Shown here: positions 12,581 to 24,755 of the stretch, in pieces
How the letters are laid out: each line of letters opens with the position of its first letter
Position numbering within the stretch: the first letter of the stretch is position 1
DNA from: Phoenix dactylifera
Taxonomy: Eukaryota > Streptophyta > Magnoliopsida > Arecales > Arecaceae
NCBI RefSeq assembly: GCF_009389715.1
Contig: NC_052407.1
Coordinates: 5,793,475-5,857,474, forward strand
Length of the DNA stretch: 64,000 nt
Direction: 5' to 3'
Program-made: the position numbers and the translations under genes
The notes under the pieces: model-generated
Databases searched by the model: none
Seen by the model: the letters and a program-made list of their open reading frames with translations, nothing else
What the model was told of the DNA's origin: nothing

Positions 12581-12745
12581 ACCAAAGACATAATTTTTCG
12601 GCGGGATGGTCTTCACGCTAAGCACGTCTACAGAGAGGCCAACAGGACTATAGACTGTATAGCTTAGTAGATGGCCATCCATTCTGAAAACGTCCTTTAA
12701 GAGCTTCCGGATATGTTGTATTTTGATCTTTTTGGATGTATTCAT
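12581..12745 (+). pseudogene. LINE RNase H domain remnant
   Basis: The frame starting at 12581 reads RRDGLHAKHVYREANRTIDC and then hits two adjacent stops. After them it continues in the same frame with EL.DMLYFDLFGC-type sequence. The HVYREANR.xD segment is the end of the RNase H domain at the C-terminus of plant L1-type LINEs. Several stops show it is dead. It sits about 0.45 kb upstream of the Ariadne copy 1 start codon. Confidence 0.6.
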
Positions 12746-13204
12746 ACTAAAATTATATGTATGGAAATATATAAAGATTGATTGTTACTCGCGATCTTGA
12801 TACTAAAAGAGCACTGTTTTGAGTAAACGTTCCCGAACGAGCGCCGAAAAATAAGGAAAAAGAAAGCGCCGAAACGGTTTTTTTATTATTTACTTATTTT
12901 GGTTTCCACCAAACTAAGTAAATAACACACATCGACGGACGAGATTTATTGGCAAACCGAATCTACGGTCAGTACGAAAAACCAGTATTCCTATAATCCC
13001 TTCCACTCCTACGAGTAAATCTCGAACCCCGATTCCTTAGCCTTAAATCAGGGTCGTCGAAGCAGACGAAGTCGGTCACGTCGTTTTCCCCCGGATTCCA
13101 TTCGCGGTCAACTTTCAATAGAATTCGTTCTCCTCGAATCGTCACCAAACAAATTCCATCGAACTTCGCTAGACTTCTCTAATCTCTTCGCAGTTTTTGC
13201 TCTA

Positions 13205-16200
13205 ATGGCGGATGATGACTATGGTAAGTCTTCAAGCGATGTCGAGGAGTACTCTAGTGAAGAGGACGACGCTGTGGAGGAGAGCATCCTCGATAGACTT
13301 GAAGAAAAGCCCCAGGAGGACGAGAAGCGGTCCTTCTCTTCGGTATGAGATCGTTTTCTTCTGTGTCAACTCTCGTACTCTGTTTGGCTGAACTAGGGTT
13401 TTATCTTTGTGGATTCCTTAGTTTCATGATGCTTTAGTCATGAAAAAAAATGTTCTTCTTCCTCAATTTTGATTCTGATATGAACAAATTTCGATCATTA
13501 ACGAATCGGTCATCATCTCTAATAGTCTGGTATTTCCTTTTCTTCCGGTTTTATTTTCTTGGATATGTCTTCGTTTGGTGAACTGAATTTTGCATTATTG
13601 CTTGTCGGCGATTTGCAGATCATCACAAGAGAGTCACTTTTGGCAGCACAGGTAGCTCGCTTTGCTCCATATACTGATACTGATGGTTCTTGACGAAATC
13701 TATGAAAAAAATGATGCAATTGTTGTTGTTATTTTAATTTTTTTTGTTTGTTTGTTGTTGTTGTGTGTGTAGAAGGAGGATTTGCAGAAGGTGATGGATT
13801 TTTTGGCCGTAAGTGAGCAACATGCAAGGACTCTGCTAATCCATAACCGATGGAATGTGGAGAGAGTATTTGAGTTGCTCGAAAGAAAGGAAAGAGAAAG
13901 GCTGCTTTGCGAAGCAGGGGTTCTCATCGCGGAGAACGAAGGTCTTGACTTGTGGAAGTCCTCGAGCGCCATTACATGTAATATCTGCTTTGAGGATGTT
14001 GCTCCTAATGCAGCCACTGCAATGGGCTGCGGACACTGTTATTGCAATGATTGTAAGTCTTCTTAACATCTCGAGCATCATTATGTAATTTAGTGAGAAA
14101 TAGCTTGTCTTTCTTGCTCTTGTTTCTGCGCCTATAGTTACAGACTTGTTTCAGCTCTCATATACGAAGAAAACTAGAATATTTTAGTGACTTCTTGAAT
14201 TGCTATTTCAGCTATAAGATAATGTCACTGGAAGCCTTGTCGCAACGTTTCCAAATTATTGAGATGATTTCAGATCTTTCTCGAATTCTTCCTTACACTA
14301 TCCATTATTATGCAATCAAAAGCTAATATTTATTGTTTGGTTACCAACGAACCTCCATATATTTTACAAGTTGCCACGAAGAGTCCACAAGTTGTTCCTG
14401 ATTCTTTTCCCCGATAATATAGTCAGTCCCTATTCTTTTTTTCTCCTCCTGTCATGTTCTTCATTCTATTCCTTTTTCCATAGCTTTTAACATTTAGCTT
14501 TTCTTGAGCTCCTTGTGATATTTTGCTTGATTACCAAATTTTTTCCTTTAAAAAAAAATCCTGAGATGGTAATCATGGGTATTAATAGCTCCTTTCTGGG
14601 GTCCCCATTAATCGATATGTGTGTGTATATATCCATTGTAGTTAGCCATATATGATCATGACACGATACCCAGCTCTTTGTTTCTTTTCAGAACCGTTAT
14701 ACCATTTTATCTTCTGTTTGCAATTAATCAAATAGCTGATCACATTCACTTCTTGCTTAGGTTGGACTGAACATTTTATTGTCAAGATAAATGATGGACA
14801 AAGCCGGCGCATTAGGTGCATGGCCCCAAAGTGCAAAGCTATTTGTGACGAAGCCATCATTAGGAATCTAGTCAGTGAAAAGTACCCAGATATTGCAGAC
14901 CGCTTTAATTGTTTTCTTCTTGAATCTTACATTGAAGATAATGATATGATTAAATGGTGCCCAAGCATACCACATTGTGGAAATGCAATACGTGTTGAGG
15001 GTGATATTTATTGCGAGGTTGAGTGTTCATGTGGGCTCAACTTCTGTTTCAATTGCTTATTAGAAGCACACTCGCCTTGTTCATGCTTGATGTGGGAGCT
15101 TTGGATCAAGAAATGCAATGATGATTTGGAGAATATAAATTGGTTCAGAGCTAATACAAAGCACTGCCCAAAATGTTACAAGCCTGTGGAAAAGGATGGT
15201 GGTTGCAATCTTGTGACATGTGTCTGTGGACAACATTTCTGGTGAGAACCATTACTGTGATTTTTTTTTTTAAGAAATATTTCCTGTAGATGTTTTCAGT
15301 GGATTATTCGCCAGTTAGCCTGTTCCATTTTTATAATTGACATTCTAGCTTCTATTGTTGTTGTATATTTGTAGTTTTAAAACTTTTCCCTGATGGATCA
15401 GAAACAACAACCTACTAAAGGATGTGGCCTGCTTTATTCCAAGACTACCCATTCTGATGATGTCTTGGAATGGTAGTGGCTAATCACTCTCTTCATTATG
15501 TAACTGATAGATTGATGAGTATTCACTGGCTTAAGCCTTACAATTCTGACAAGTCCTTATTGAGAAAACAAATGGTATTATTATTTTATCTGGCTAACAA
15601 TTACTTATTCTATAATTAATTAGGAGATCTGGACAGAAAATTATAATAGATTTTTTGACTGATTTTATGTCTATTGAGATGTATGTCAAATTTTGTTTTC
15701 TTAACACTTCCGTGGAGGCAGAGTTCCACATCTTTGAGTGACTGGAGTGAAGTTCTGTAAGATTATGTGCTTCAGTGCAAGTCCAAAATCAGAGTGTTAG
15801 CTTCTCTTGGGTTAAAATTCAAATCAGTTATCATGGTAATTCACATTGTAATTCCAGTCCTCAGGTAGCTGTGGGCATAGTGAGAAATCTTGTTGTTAGA
15901 AAACACTTACAGATTTTACTTAGATATATACTGAACATAGGAATGCTGGTAGGAGGGTGGGGGGTGGGGGAATGGGAGAGAGAGAGAGAGAGAGAATTTG
16001 GCATATTCTTGCATATACCATGACATTGTCCGATACATTGTTGCTATATGTGGCTTGCTGGGTTGTAGCATAAGCTGTCAACCTTGATAAAAAAGAGCTC
16101 AAAAATTTAGTTGTGCAACTTCAGACAAGCCTTAAATCATGAAATTGATATTTTCCATTTTGAGTAGAACAAGTCGACATTTGTCAATCTCTACCATCTT

Positions 16201-18203
16201 AAATATCTTTCATTTTTGATACTTCATGCTTCTCCTCTTAATGATCAAATATGTTCTAAAGTTTCATCTCTTAAATCAAAACTCAAAACTTCAAGGAACT
16301 AAAATCATTATATTGGAATTAAACCTCCAAAGCTCAAATGCACCCTGCTAGAAAAGGCAGCAATACAGATTGGCCTTTGTTCTGAAAGTAGGAGCCTGTG
16401 AGGTTGCTGCGACTAATTGGTATTACCAAAATTTTTTTGTTTGATTGTCAACTCGGATTGGGTTATCTAGAAACAACTCTTTCATTGCTTTATAAAACCT
16501 CATATTAGTATCACATCAAAGTTAAAATTTTGCTGCTTGTTTTTTTTTTTATTTGTTTAACAATCAATATGTTCCAGAGAACACCGAATCTTTAGATTAT
16601 AGTGTAATACGACAATCACCTTCTCCCAGCATATTGCTGCTCTAGTCAGATTCTTCTTGATGTAACCCATGGATTTTGATTTTTAAAATATGGTTGCCGG
16701 CACAGGCTGCACAACTAATTAAGATAAGGGAGTAATAGGTTGACCAGATTCCCTGTTGATTGATTTGATACTCAATTAGATTTCTTTTAATTGCAAAGAA
16801 GAATAGCCTTAAGATCTCAGAATAATGATATTATATAAGAGAAAGTTGGAGATGATATACGGCCATCTGAAGGATGCTTGCATTTAGAAGAAATGGTGAC
16901 CGAGCTATGTCTAATGTTTAAAAAATGCCTGAAACTTCAAAAGACGTTTAAAGATGGTTTCTCTTATGAAATTATATGCTAATATTCCTTAGAAGTGCAT
17001 TTGTTCTTCCTTCTATACATAGAATGAGAAGTCTTCAATTTTCCTATTTAACAATTGCTAATATATAGAACTATACTAACTATAATTTCATTGCTGTCAT
17101 ACAGTTGGTTATGTGGTGGTGCTACTGGGTTTCGTCATTCATGGAACAGGATAGCTGACCACAGCTGTGATGGCTTCAAAGAAGAGAAGAATGTAGGGAC
17201 TGCAAGGCGAAACATTTGTCAATATATGCACTATTACAATAGATATAAATACCACACAGATTCTATTGTGCAGGAAAACAGACTTATGGAAACTATTAAG
17301 GAAAGCATGCGTTTATTAGAAAATAAGCAGTCTGGTATCAAAAATTTCAGCTGGGTGCTGAATGGATTGCATATACTCCTTGGGTCAAGGCGTTTTCTTT
17401 CACATTCATATCCATTTGCCTTCTACATGTTTGGAGATGAACTCTTCAAGGATGAGATATCATTACAGGAAAGGGAAATCAAACAAGATCTATTTGAAGA
17501 CCAGCAACAACAACTAGAATCCTATGTAGATATTCTGTCTATTTTTCTAGACAACGAATTTCATAAACTCACTGATGAAGAGCTTATCAACACAAGGGCG
17601 CGAATCATCAACCTGTCTCAGATTGTCGATAATCTTTGCAAAGAAATGTAAGTTGGCACTTTGAGTATTTTTATGAATTGGTTAAATTTTTAACCTGCAC
17701 TGAAGCTATAATACTTGCAGGTATAAATGCATCGAGAATAAGTTATTGTATCCCCTCAAATGTCCAGTCTCGATTGCTCCATACAATTCTGCGGGGCTTA
17801 AGGGGGCATCAGAACTCAGCAAACAGGATTCAACTATTGATGGAGCTAGTGATAAAAGATCTTCCACTAATAGCTCATATATTCGTTAACAATTTAATCA
17901 TGTGAAGTTGCCCTACTTTGTTCAGTCATCCTTTGGCCCTTCTCCTTTTGTGTTCTTTAATTCCATTTGGAATTTTGGTTCAAAATATCTACCTTGATTC
18001 TGCCTTCTGTTCTCTAGCGTGGAAGTGAAATTTAAGGATCTTGTGACCATGATGGATGTTCTTGTAGAAGAGTGTCAGGAAATGGAGATGCTGTTCTTTT
18101 GGATCTCAATGTGCCTCTTGGCATGATTCTCGAGAATTGGATCCAAATCATATTTATCATTTTTTTAACATACAGTTGTAACTGCTACAGTTTCACTTCA
18201 TAG
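13205..18203 (+). CDS. Ariadne-like RBR E3 ubiquitin ligase, copy 1 (ARI1/ARI2 group)
   Basis: Seven exons: 13205-13342, 13619-13651, 13773-14052, 14761-15241, 17105-17647, 17721-17848 and 18037-18203 (589 residues). An acidic N-terminus is followed by a UBA-like segment (residues ~58-100), RING1 (Cys126, Cys129, Cys143, His145, Cys148, Cys151), IBR, RING2 (CPKC at 286-289) and a C-terminal Ariadne domain (YYNRY...). Family members take ubiquitin from an E2 onto a RING2 cysteine, here predicted as Cys299 in GGCNLV, before passing it to substrate. Human HHARI has GCNHM at this place, so the following His is Leu here, as I recall for plant ARI1/2. The ATG at 13205 opens MADDDYG and matches copy 2. 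The last intron is weak (A|GTGATA, TTTAAG|G). Without it the protein stops at 17889 (547 residues). With it the tail regains a DLNVP motif like copy 2. Substrate is unknown. Confidence 0.9.
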
Positions 18204-19323
18204 TCCTGTGCATGCCCACACTTTTTTTTTGCGAGTCTTATACTGATGACCTGGGAAATGAACATATAGGAGACAACATTCTTAAAATAAAGTTATCGCT
18301 TCCTACTGCACATGGCTTCATTTCAGACTTTGTACAGTTTGCTCTTGCTAAGTAAAATTAACGAGGTCTCTTTTATATGTTGCGAAGCTTTTACTTTGTA
18401 ATGAGTGCCTGAATTTGAAACCATTCTTGTTGGAGGAGCACTTTCTGACCATTGGATTGTAGTTTTGTGGTAAATTTGGAGCATGCTATTGAATTACTAA
18501 AATACTCTGCAAGATTTCATTATCTTAATGAAGAATTTTATGTTTTCTCCTCCTCTCGAGAGGGAAAAGGGAAAAACAAAATTGATAACCTTTTCTCCTA
18601 TACTCTATGTTTGATATCCCAGGCAAGCTTCTGTAACAGTAAAGGCTTTGCGTCTGTTTTACTACTTTGCTGTTCCTTACTATAGAAATGGTAATCATTT
18701 TTAAGTTCCACAATGTGCTCTTGCTCTCAGAGCCTCTGAAAAAATTGGAGGTACTGGTCCCATATCTGGTTTCTAGTTGGAAAAACATAACTTAGTTTTC
18801 AGAGATTTAAAAGTTTGGTGACAAGTTCTATTTAAAACTTAAAACCTAGGATGCGTGGAAAACCAAACCTATTTCTGTTTCCTTTCTTTTCTAATATTGT
18901 GTGGTGCAAGAGAAGAAAAATTGATTTTAGGTAATAGCAAACAACTTGCTCAACAAATTTCTTCAAGTTTCTTCTTGTTGCTGTGGAGGACCTGATCTCC
19001 CCTGCTCTCTTATACCTTTGGTCACTTGACTGTGAAGATAAATCAATTTCTAATCTATATTAAGTGAGAGCACAGGGTTTCAACTTCAAGCATATTTTGA
19101 TATTTTTATATTAACTGTAATTTTAATCTATGTAGTATGCCAAAAAAATAATCACAGGTAGAGGGTTTATTTCTCAACAATTTAAGACTCTCCAAATGCC
19201 ATCTGTGTTTGTTTGTGCATGCACAATTATGTGCATGTTTCTGGCAATCTCGCAGTTCAATATAGAGTGCAAATACAAAATAATAAAAAGCAAGATCAGA
19301 AAAACTCTTGGACACTTGTCATC

Positions 19324-19626
19324 ATGGTTTCAATAACAGCACTATTCCATTATAACTGACCCAACCGGAACTATTATTGAATTTTATAATGGTTACAATG
19401 GTTCTTATTTCCCTATTATGTATGACCTCAAAGCTTTGTGTTAGAATATTGGCCATTATAACAGCTGTTTTAATGGTGCTACAGTAGAAAATAACAGGCA
19501 GTTTGGAAAAAATGGAGGAAAAGATACAAAAATTGAATTTTGAAAAGAATAACTCGCTACATGTTATATATATATATATAATGGAGGATGGTAAGCATTA
19601 AAATAGCTGTTATTTTAGATCTTTGT
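19324..19626. mobile_element. MITE-like element with TTTCAATAACAGC-type inverted ends
   Basis: CATGGTTTCAATAACAGC near 19324 is mirrored on the opposite strand by CAAAGATCTAAAATAACAGC ending near 19626. Internal ATTATAACAGCTGTTTTAAT-type motifs repeat the theme. The length (~300 bp), lack of coding content and mirrored ends fit a plant MITE. The ends are diverged and no target duplication is evident. Confidence 0.4.
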
Positions 19627-19664
19627 TCTAGGAGAACTTCATCAAACCTTTAGGGGTTCACAAG

Positions 19665-19823
19665 CACTATAGAAAAAAAGAATAATTCTTGGCACTTTTT
19701 AATGCATATACTGATGCTTATAAGTGTCTGTATTTTTATTGCATGCGCTTTCTAAAGCGTCAGCAATATAAGCATCGAAATTTTACTTGCTGTCGCTTTG
19801 TAAAAGCGTTGAAATTTTACTTG
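19665..19823. mobile_element. CACTA-like terminal fragment
   Basis: The sequence starts CACTATAGAAAAAAAG, close to the CACTACAAGAAAA ends of plant CACTA (En/Spm) transposons. It is followed by GCGCTTTCTAAAGCGTC and GCTTTGTAAAAGCGTT, matching the GCTTTATAAAGCG-type subterminal motifs of that group. Only one end is visible, so it is probably a relic. Confidence 0.45.
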
Positions 19824-20371
19824 TCATTCGGTGTCGTGCTTGCTCTGTATAGGTTATAAATTCGTGCAAGAACGCCATCGAGCTTTCTCTCTCATATGTT
19901 AAGCTAATATTTGTTTGCATTTGAAACTAAAAGTCACAATTAGTTCGGATGTGCATTGGGTGGTAGCAAACATAATTGTATTTTTGGCTTCTTGAGACAT
20001 ATTAGATGCATGGTTTAAGGCATTTATCCTATGATCTCCAACTATATTGCCTGCAAGGTACCGGTAGACTTGTGCATGGTGAGGCTTGAGGTCGTGTATT
20101 AGCCTCAGAGTTCTTCATGCATCAAGAACCCTTGGGTGGAGAACACTAGCTAGATTACAAATTAAACCTGGATACGGATGCATGGGTCATCAAATAAGTG
20201 GGTGCCTTTCATCCATGTTTAGCCTCATAAAATAATAACTTGTACAAAGAAATAACCATTAAGAAACTAAATCTCAACACACCAAGTTTAAGAAACTACA
20301 TGGGGCGTGATCAAGGATGAAGGGTGGAGAATGAAGATTTATTGGCCTTAAAATGTGAAAATTATCTTTGA

Positions 20372-20625
20372 TGAGGCCGAGGTGCATCCCCCGACCTCAC
20401 CGAGCTCAATCCCCACCGGTCTAGACAGCAGAGGTGACCGCTTTTCTCAGAAGGTATTGTCTGCTTTGAAGGGAATTTCATAGTCGCTTCCCAACGTACG
20501 GCTTTATCCCACAAAAGGCACCTCCTAAGAGAATGAGGTAGCTTCCCTCCACTTAAGGAACAGACCTCTCCGCTATCTAGTCGATGTGGGACTAAGTTCG
20601 GAAGCCCCTTATTTCCACAACAATC
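20372..20625 (-). repeat. dispersed LTR-like repeat carrying a GTCCCACATCG element
   Basis: On the minus strand the sequence reads GTCCCACATCGACTAGATAG, then TCTGTTCCTTAAG, then GCAGACAATACCTTCTGAG and a GCGGT...GGGGATTGAGC tail. This order (CCCACATCG, CCTTATAAG-like box, GACAATATCTGCT-like box) resembles a widespread plant repeat I associate with LTRs of small retroelements. The boundaries are approximate and no primer-binding site was found. Confidence 0.5.
20582..20592 (-). promoter_or_regulatory. match to the plant snRNA upstream sequence element (RTCCCACATCG)
   Basis: GTCCCACATCG on the minus strand is an exact match to the USE of plant small nuclear RNA promoters. A TTAAG box lies 25 nt downstream, close to the Pol III type spacing between USE and TATA. 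No snRNA is recognisable after it, so this is more likely a promoter motif inside a dispersed repeat. Confidence 0.4.
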
Positions 20626-22532
20626 TTCTTTTTCTTTTTCTTTTTTTGTGACAGGAAAGAAAAGAAACTCTTTCTTCTTTAAAGAAAAATAAAAATGCCT
20701 TCTATTTCTTTTTCTTTTCTTTGTGAGAGAAAAGAAAAAAAAACTCTTTATTTTCTTCAAAAAAAAAGATCGAATTTCTTAGTATTATACGTAAAAGGTT
20801 ACACTCGATAGAGGATTGCGAAAGCAATTCATGATATTCTCCAAATTATTTAACATATTGTTTAAATTATACTTCTTGACTGAATGACTCTCAAAACTAT
20901 TTATTGCAAGAATTTAATAAATGGCTATGAATAATTCTTAGGGTGCATGTAGAACCTTTCGGCTAACCTATTTGGATAAAGTTCTGGATTACTATAAATG
21001 GTATCATAGTAGACCTGGCCTATGATCTATATGGACTAGATGACACTGTAGCATATGTATATTTGAGCCGACCACAAGCTAATCGTAGTTTTTCTAATTA
21101 GATTTGAATGAATATAGATGCTTAGCCTGGCGAGGACGTCAGGGCATAAACAAGCCGGGAAAGTATATGATGATCCATATAGACGTGTGTTTAGTTCCAT
21201 ATCGGTTATTTGCTGGGAAAATTTTAAGTACTTATATAAGTCAAGAAATCCAAATAATACTTTCCAACTAATTTTTTTGAGTGAAGTCCTGGATTGTTGC
21301 ACTTGCAATGTAGCATATTAGCCAGATATTATCTACACTTGGAACGTTCTCCAAGAATGCTAACAAACTTTTACTAAAGCTGATCTTTAACCAAGAAATT
21401 AGTTCGAAGCTAGATAGCATAAGCAATGATGTGATTGTTAACTCTTATTTTTTCAAAGAACCAAATGCATGCATTTGAGCATGCATCTCATATATAAATA
21501 CGTGTGCTTATATTTCATTTCAATACACAACCACCAAAAACTACTCAATGGTCCTAAACAATACAAACATATTTTGAAATGATATCCAATTTGTTTCTTT
21601 ACCTTCTTTATCTTTTTCTTTTCCCTAGTTTTTTTTTTCTATTTCTTGTATATTTTTTATAAATTATTTATTGCTTTTCTAACAAAATTGCAGAAAACTA
21701 TAAATAAAATTAAGTTGCAAAAACCTACATTAATTTGATTCATCTGAAACTAAAATCGAAAGCAAACTTTTGAGCAATCAATTTATTTTATTTTTTCCAT
21801 GCAGATAGCTCGAAAAGTTCTCAGTCATCCTATCTTGATACCCCTTGCCCAACTCAAGGTAATGATCATCATTTTGAGATAATGTGCTACTCGTTCACTA
21901 CATGTAACGATTGAGGAAGCGTTTCGCACACATCATTGATTGGGCCAACATCTTTTAGTTTGAATCAGAACAAGCAGCTTCTGGTCTAAGCCTAAATCTC
22001 GACGCATTGAATTATGTTGCATTTATCTGCTAAGGTTCGATCAGACATCAGGAATGACCGTTGTTCTAAATTGTTATGCTAACCTTTTATCGATGACTTG
22101 TATCTCAGACTTTTCCCAGTATTTGTATAGTCTTTGTATATAATCCTTGAAAACTCCACCTACATATATGATTCTTTTTTATTTTTTGTTTTTGTTTAGC
22201 ATTGGATGTATCAGACTTTTCCTACTTCCGTGTATCTCCATGTATAATCAGCCAGATGTGTCACTATTGCTTGCTTTCACTTTTGGCACCACATTTCCAC
22301 ACCTGGCCTGCCAATTCAACTCCCTTGAATTGTGATTGTGGAAGTTTGTGATTTGTCACTATTGCTCACAGTAAATTAGTGATCAGTTGCAACACAAATC
22401 CATCTTTCCAACTCTCTAAAATAGTTACTTGTTTTGCCTTGCTAAGTTAAAAAGATGGTGGGTCCTCATCAAAAAAAAAAAAAAAAAAACAAAAAAAATA
22501 GGAGGTCGGATCGAGTTGAATTTAGATCAGGT

Positions 22533-22922
<390 letters not shown>

Positions 22923-23269
22923 ACGACAGGTTGAGACATAGTTACTGCAAACTACTTGTTACCGTAAATATAATTTATTTATTAAATAGCTTAGAAAATC
23001 AAAATAAAATCTGATATTTATTAAACATATAGCATAATTTATTTGATAAACAAGACGGGCCAGGCCAGGGTTATGATTGTAGATTATGTAATTGAAATCG
23101 TAATTGACAATTTAAAAAAAAGAAACTTGACTCTAGACCAAATTAGCCCGGCTAGATTTTCCAAAACGAAACTGGTTAAACCAATTCTTGAACCTGAGGG
23201 GGGTCAAGTTTACTATATTGACCTCGGATGTAAATCAAGTAGGACAACTTCGGGCCTTCGGCCCTAGTC

Positions 23270-23850
23270 GAGCAACCGACCGACCGACCGAGATAAGTGA
23301 CTTCGATTTTGACAGAGGAGGAGCCATCAGCCTAGAAGAACAATTATCACGTATCGACAAAGACTGACAATTCTAGAACCTGTAGTCATTGTAGTACCAC
23401 GGCCGACACCTTACCAGCACTGTTCGCCGCCCATGTGAACTGACTCCCATGCTGCGGTCGTACTACTGGCCGTCACTTGATCATCATTGCACACCATATT
23501 AGGTCAGTTAACAACATAGTAAGGTTCTCTATATAAAAGGATAGCCAGGAGGACCTCAAGTACGCAACATATAATACATACAATATTACTCATAAAATCA
23601 CCTTTTGCCGAAACTTTCTCCCTTTCATACTATTGCCTTGATATTCTGACTTAGACATCGGAGGTCCTCGCAAACTTTCAGCAAACGGATTTCTTACAGA
23701 CCATCTTTAGAAGAGCCCAACACCCGATGCATCGAGCGGTTTGCTTAGCTCGCCTCCAGTCGATCTCAACAATGTGTCCATCGGCCTTCTTAGTTTGTCT
23801 CCAACCTACCTCAATATCGACCGAGCTGCTCTTCCGCCTCGGTCCGGATT
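23270..23850 (+). mobile_element. Ty3/gypsy-type LTR fragment
   Basis: A TATA box in CTCTATATAAAAGGATAGCC (TATA at 23530-23538) is followed by a short leader and then by TTCTGACTTAGACATCGGAGG, a phrase typical of the 3' part of many plant gypsy LTRs. GACC-rich sequence precedes it (23277-23290). No paired LTR or internal coding sequence is seen in the window, so it is a solo LTR or fragment. The ends are approximate. Confidence 0.5.
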
Positions 23851-24755
23851 CAACAGCAACACTCTCATCAAAAGTGGAGGCTAAAAAAAAACTTATTCTC
23901 TCAAAAAAAAATATTACATCAAATATTAAAAAAGTAAATTTTTAATTTTTAATTATTATCTAATCAAATTTGGTTGTGAGTTCGAAGTTCAGTCGGATCC
24001 GAATTCTAATCTGAACTTTTTTTTTTTTGTTGTCAAATCAAGTTCGGAAATATATGTAAAATATATCCGACCCGGCCGTGCTCTCACCAGGAGGAGAATA
24101 AAAAAAAAATCCAATTTCACAGCTGGCAAAAAAAATCATATAAGCGTCCAAACTTGACAAAAAAATCCTGCCGGTGATGTCCTTTTATTAGCCATTAGCC
24201 CGTTACTATTAGCACAGTTAGCACAATGTTTACAGTCTGACGTGGTAGGACAACTTTGGTGCACTTAAATGTGACCGCTGGAGCCGAGCAGTCATCAGTG
24301 GCCAGGTCGGGCGGTAATAATCGGTGCACTCTTAAAAAGTATCATCTTTCTCTACAAAAAGGAGCACCCGTCACCGTAGACGAACGGATCAGATATGTTT
24401 GCTCGGAAAAAATAACGACAGATCTGTATTCCGCATACATAATTTTATGTTGACGTCCGGTGGAACAATATTAGAACTTGGGAATCCATCATAATTTTAT
24501 GTTTGCTTTTAGGTAGCTCCTAATCGGAGTAAATCCCTGAACGAAACTACCAAAGTCTTTCGAAATCCTTTTCACGCTTTCACACCCCTTGTAGCTGAGA
24601 GAGAGAAGAAAGACGACTTCTCCGTCTCCGATTCGATTCGCCTTCCCTTCCTTCTCCAGAGGCGTCTTCTTGCCTTTGATTGCGTAGTAGAATCGGAGCG
24701 CCTCGAATTCGATCGAACCGAGCTTGCTTTTTCTGCACTCTTTTCGGTTTTTCTA

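Noticed and set aside
20362-20581. snRNA or other small RNA gene downstream of the USE
   Set aside because: No U1, U2, U4, U5, U6, U3 or SRP RNA signature could be found after the motif; a repeat is more likely.
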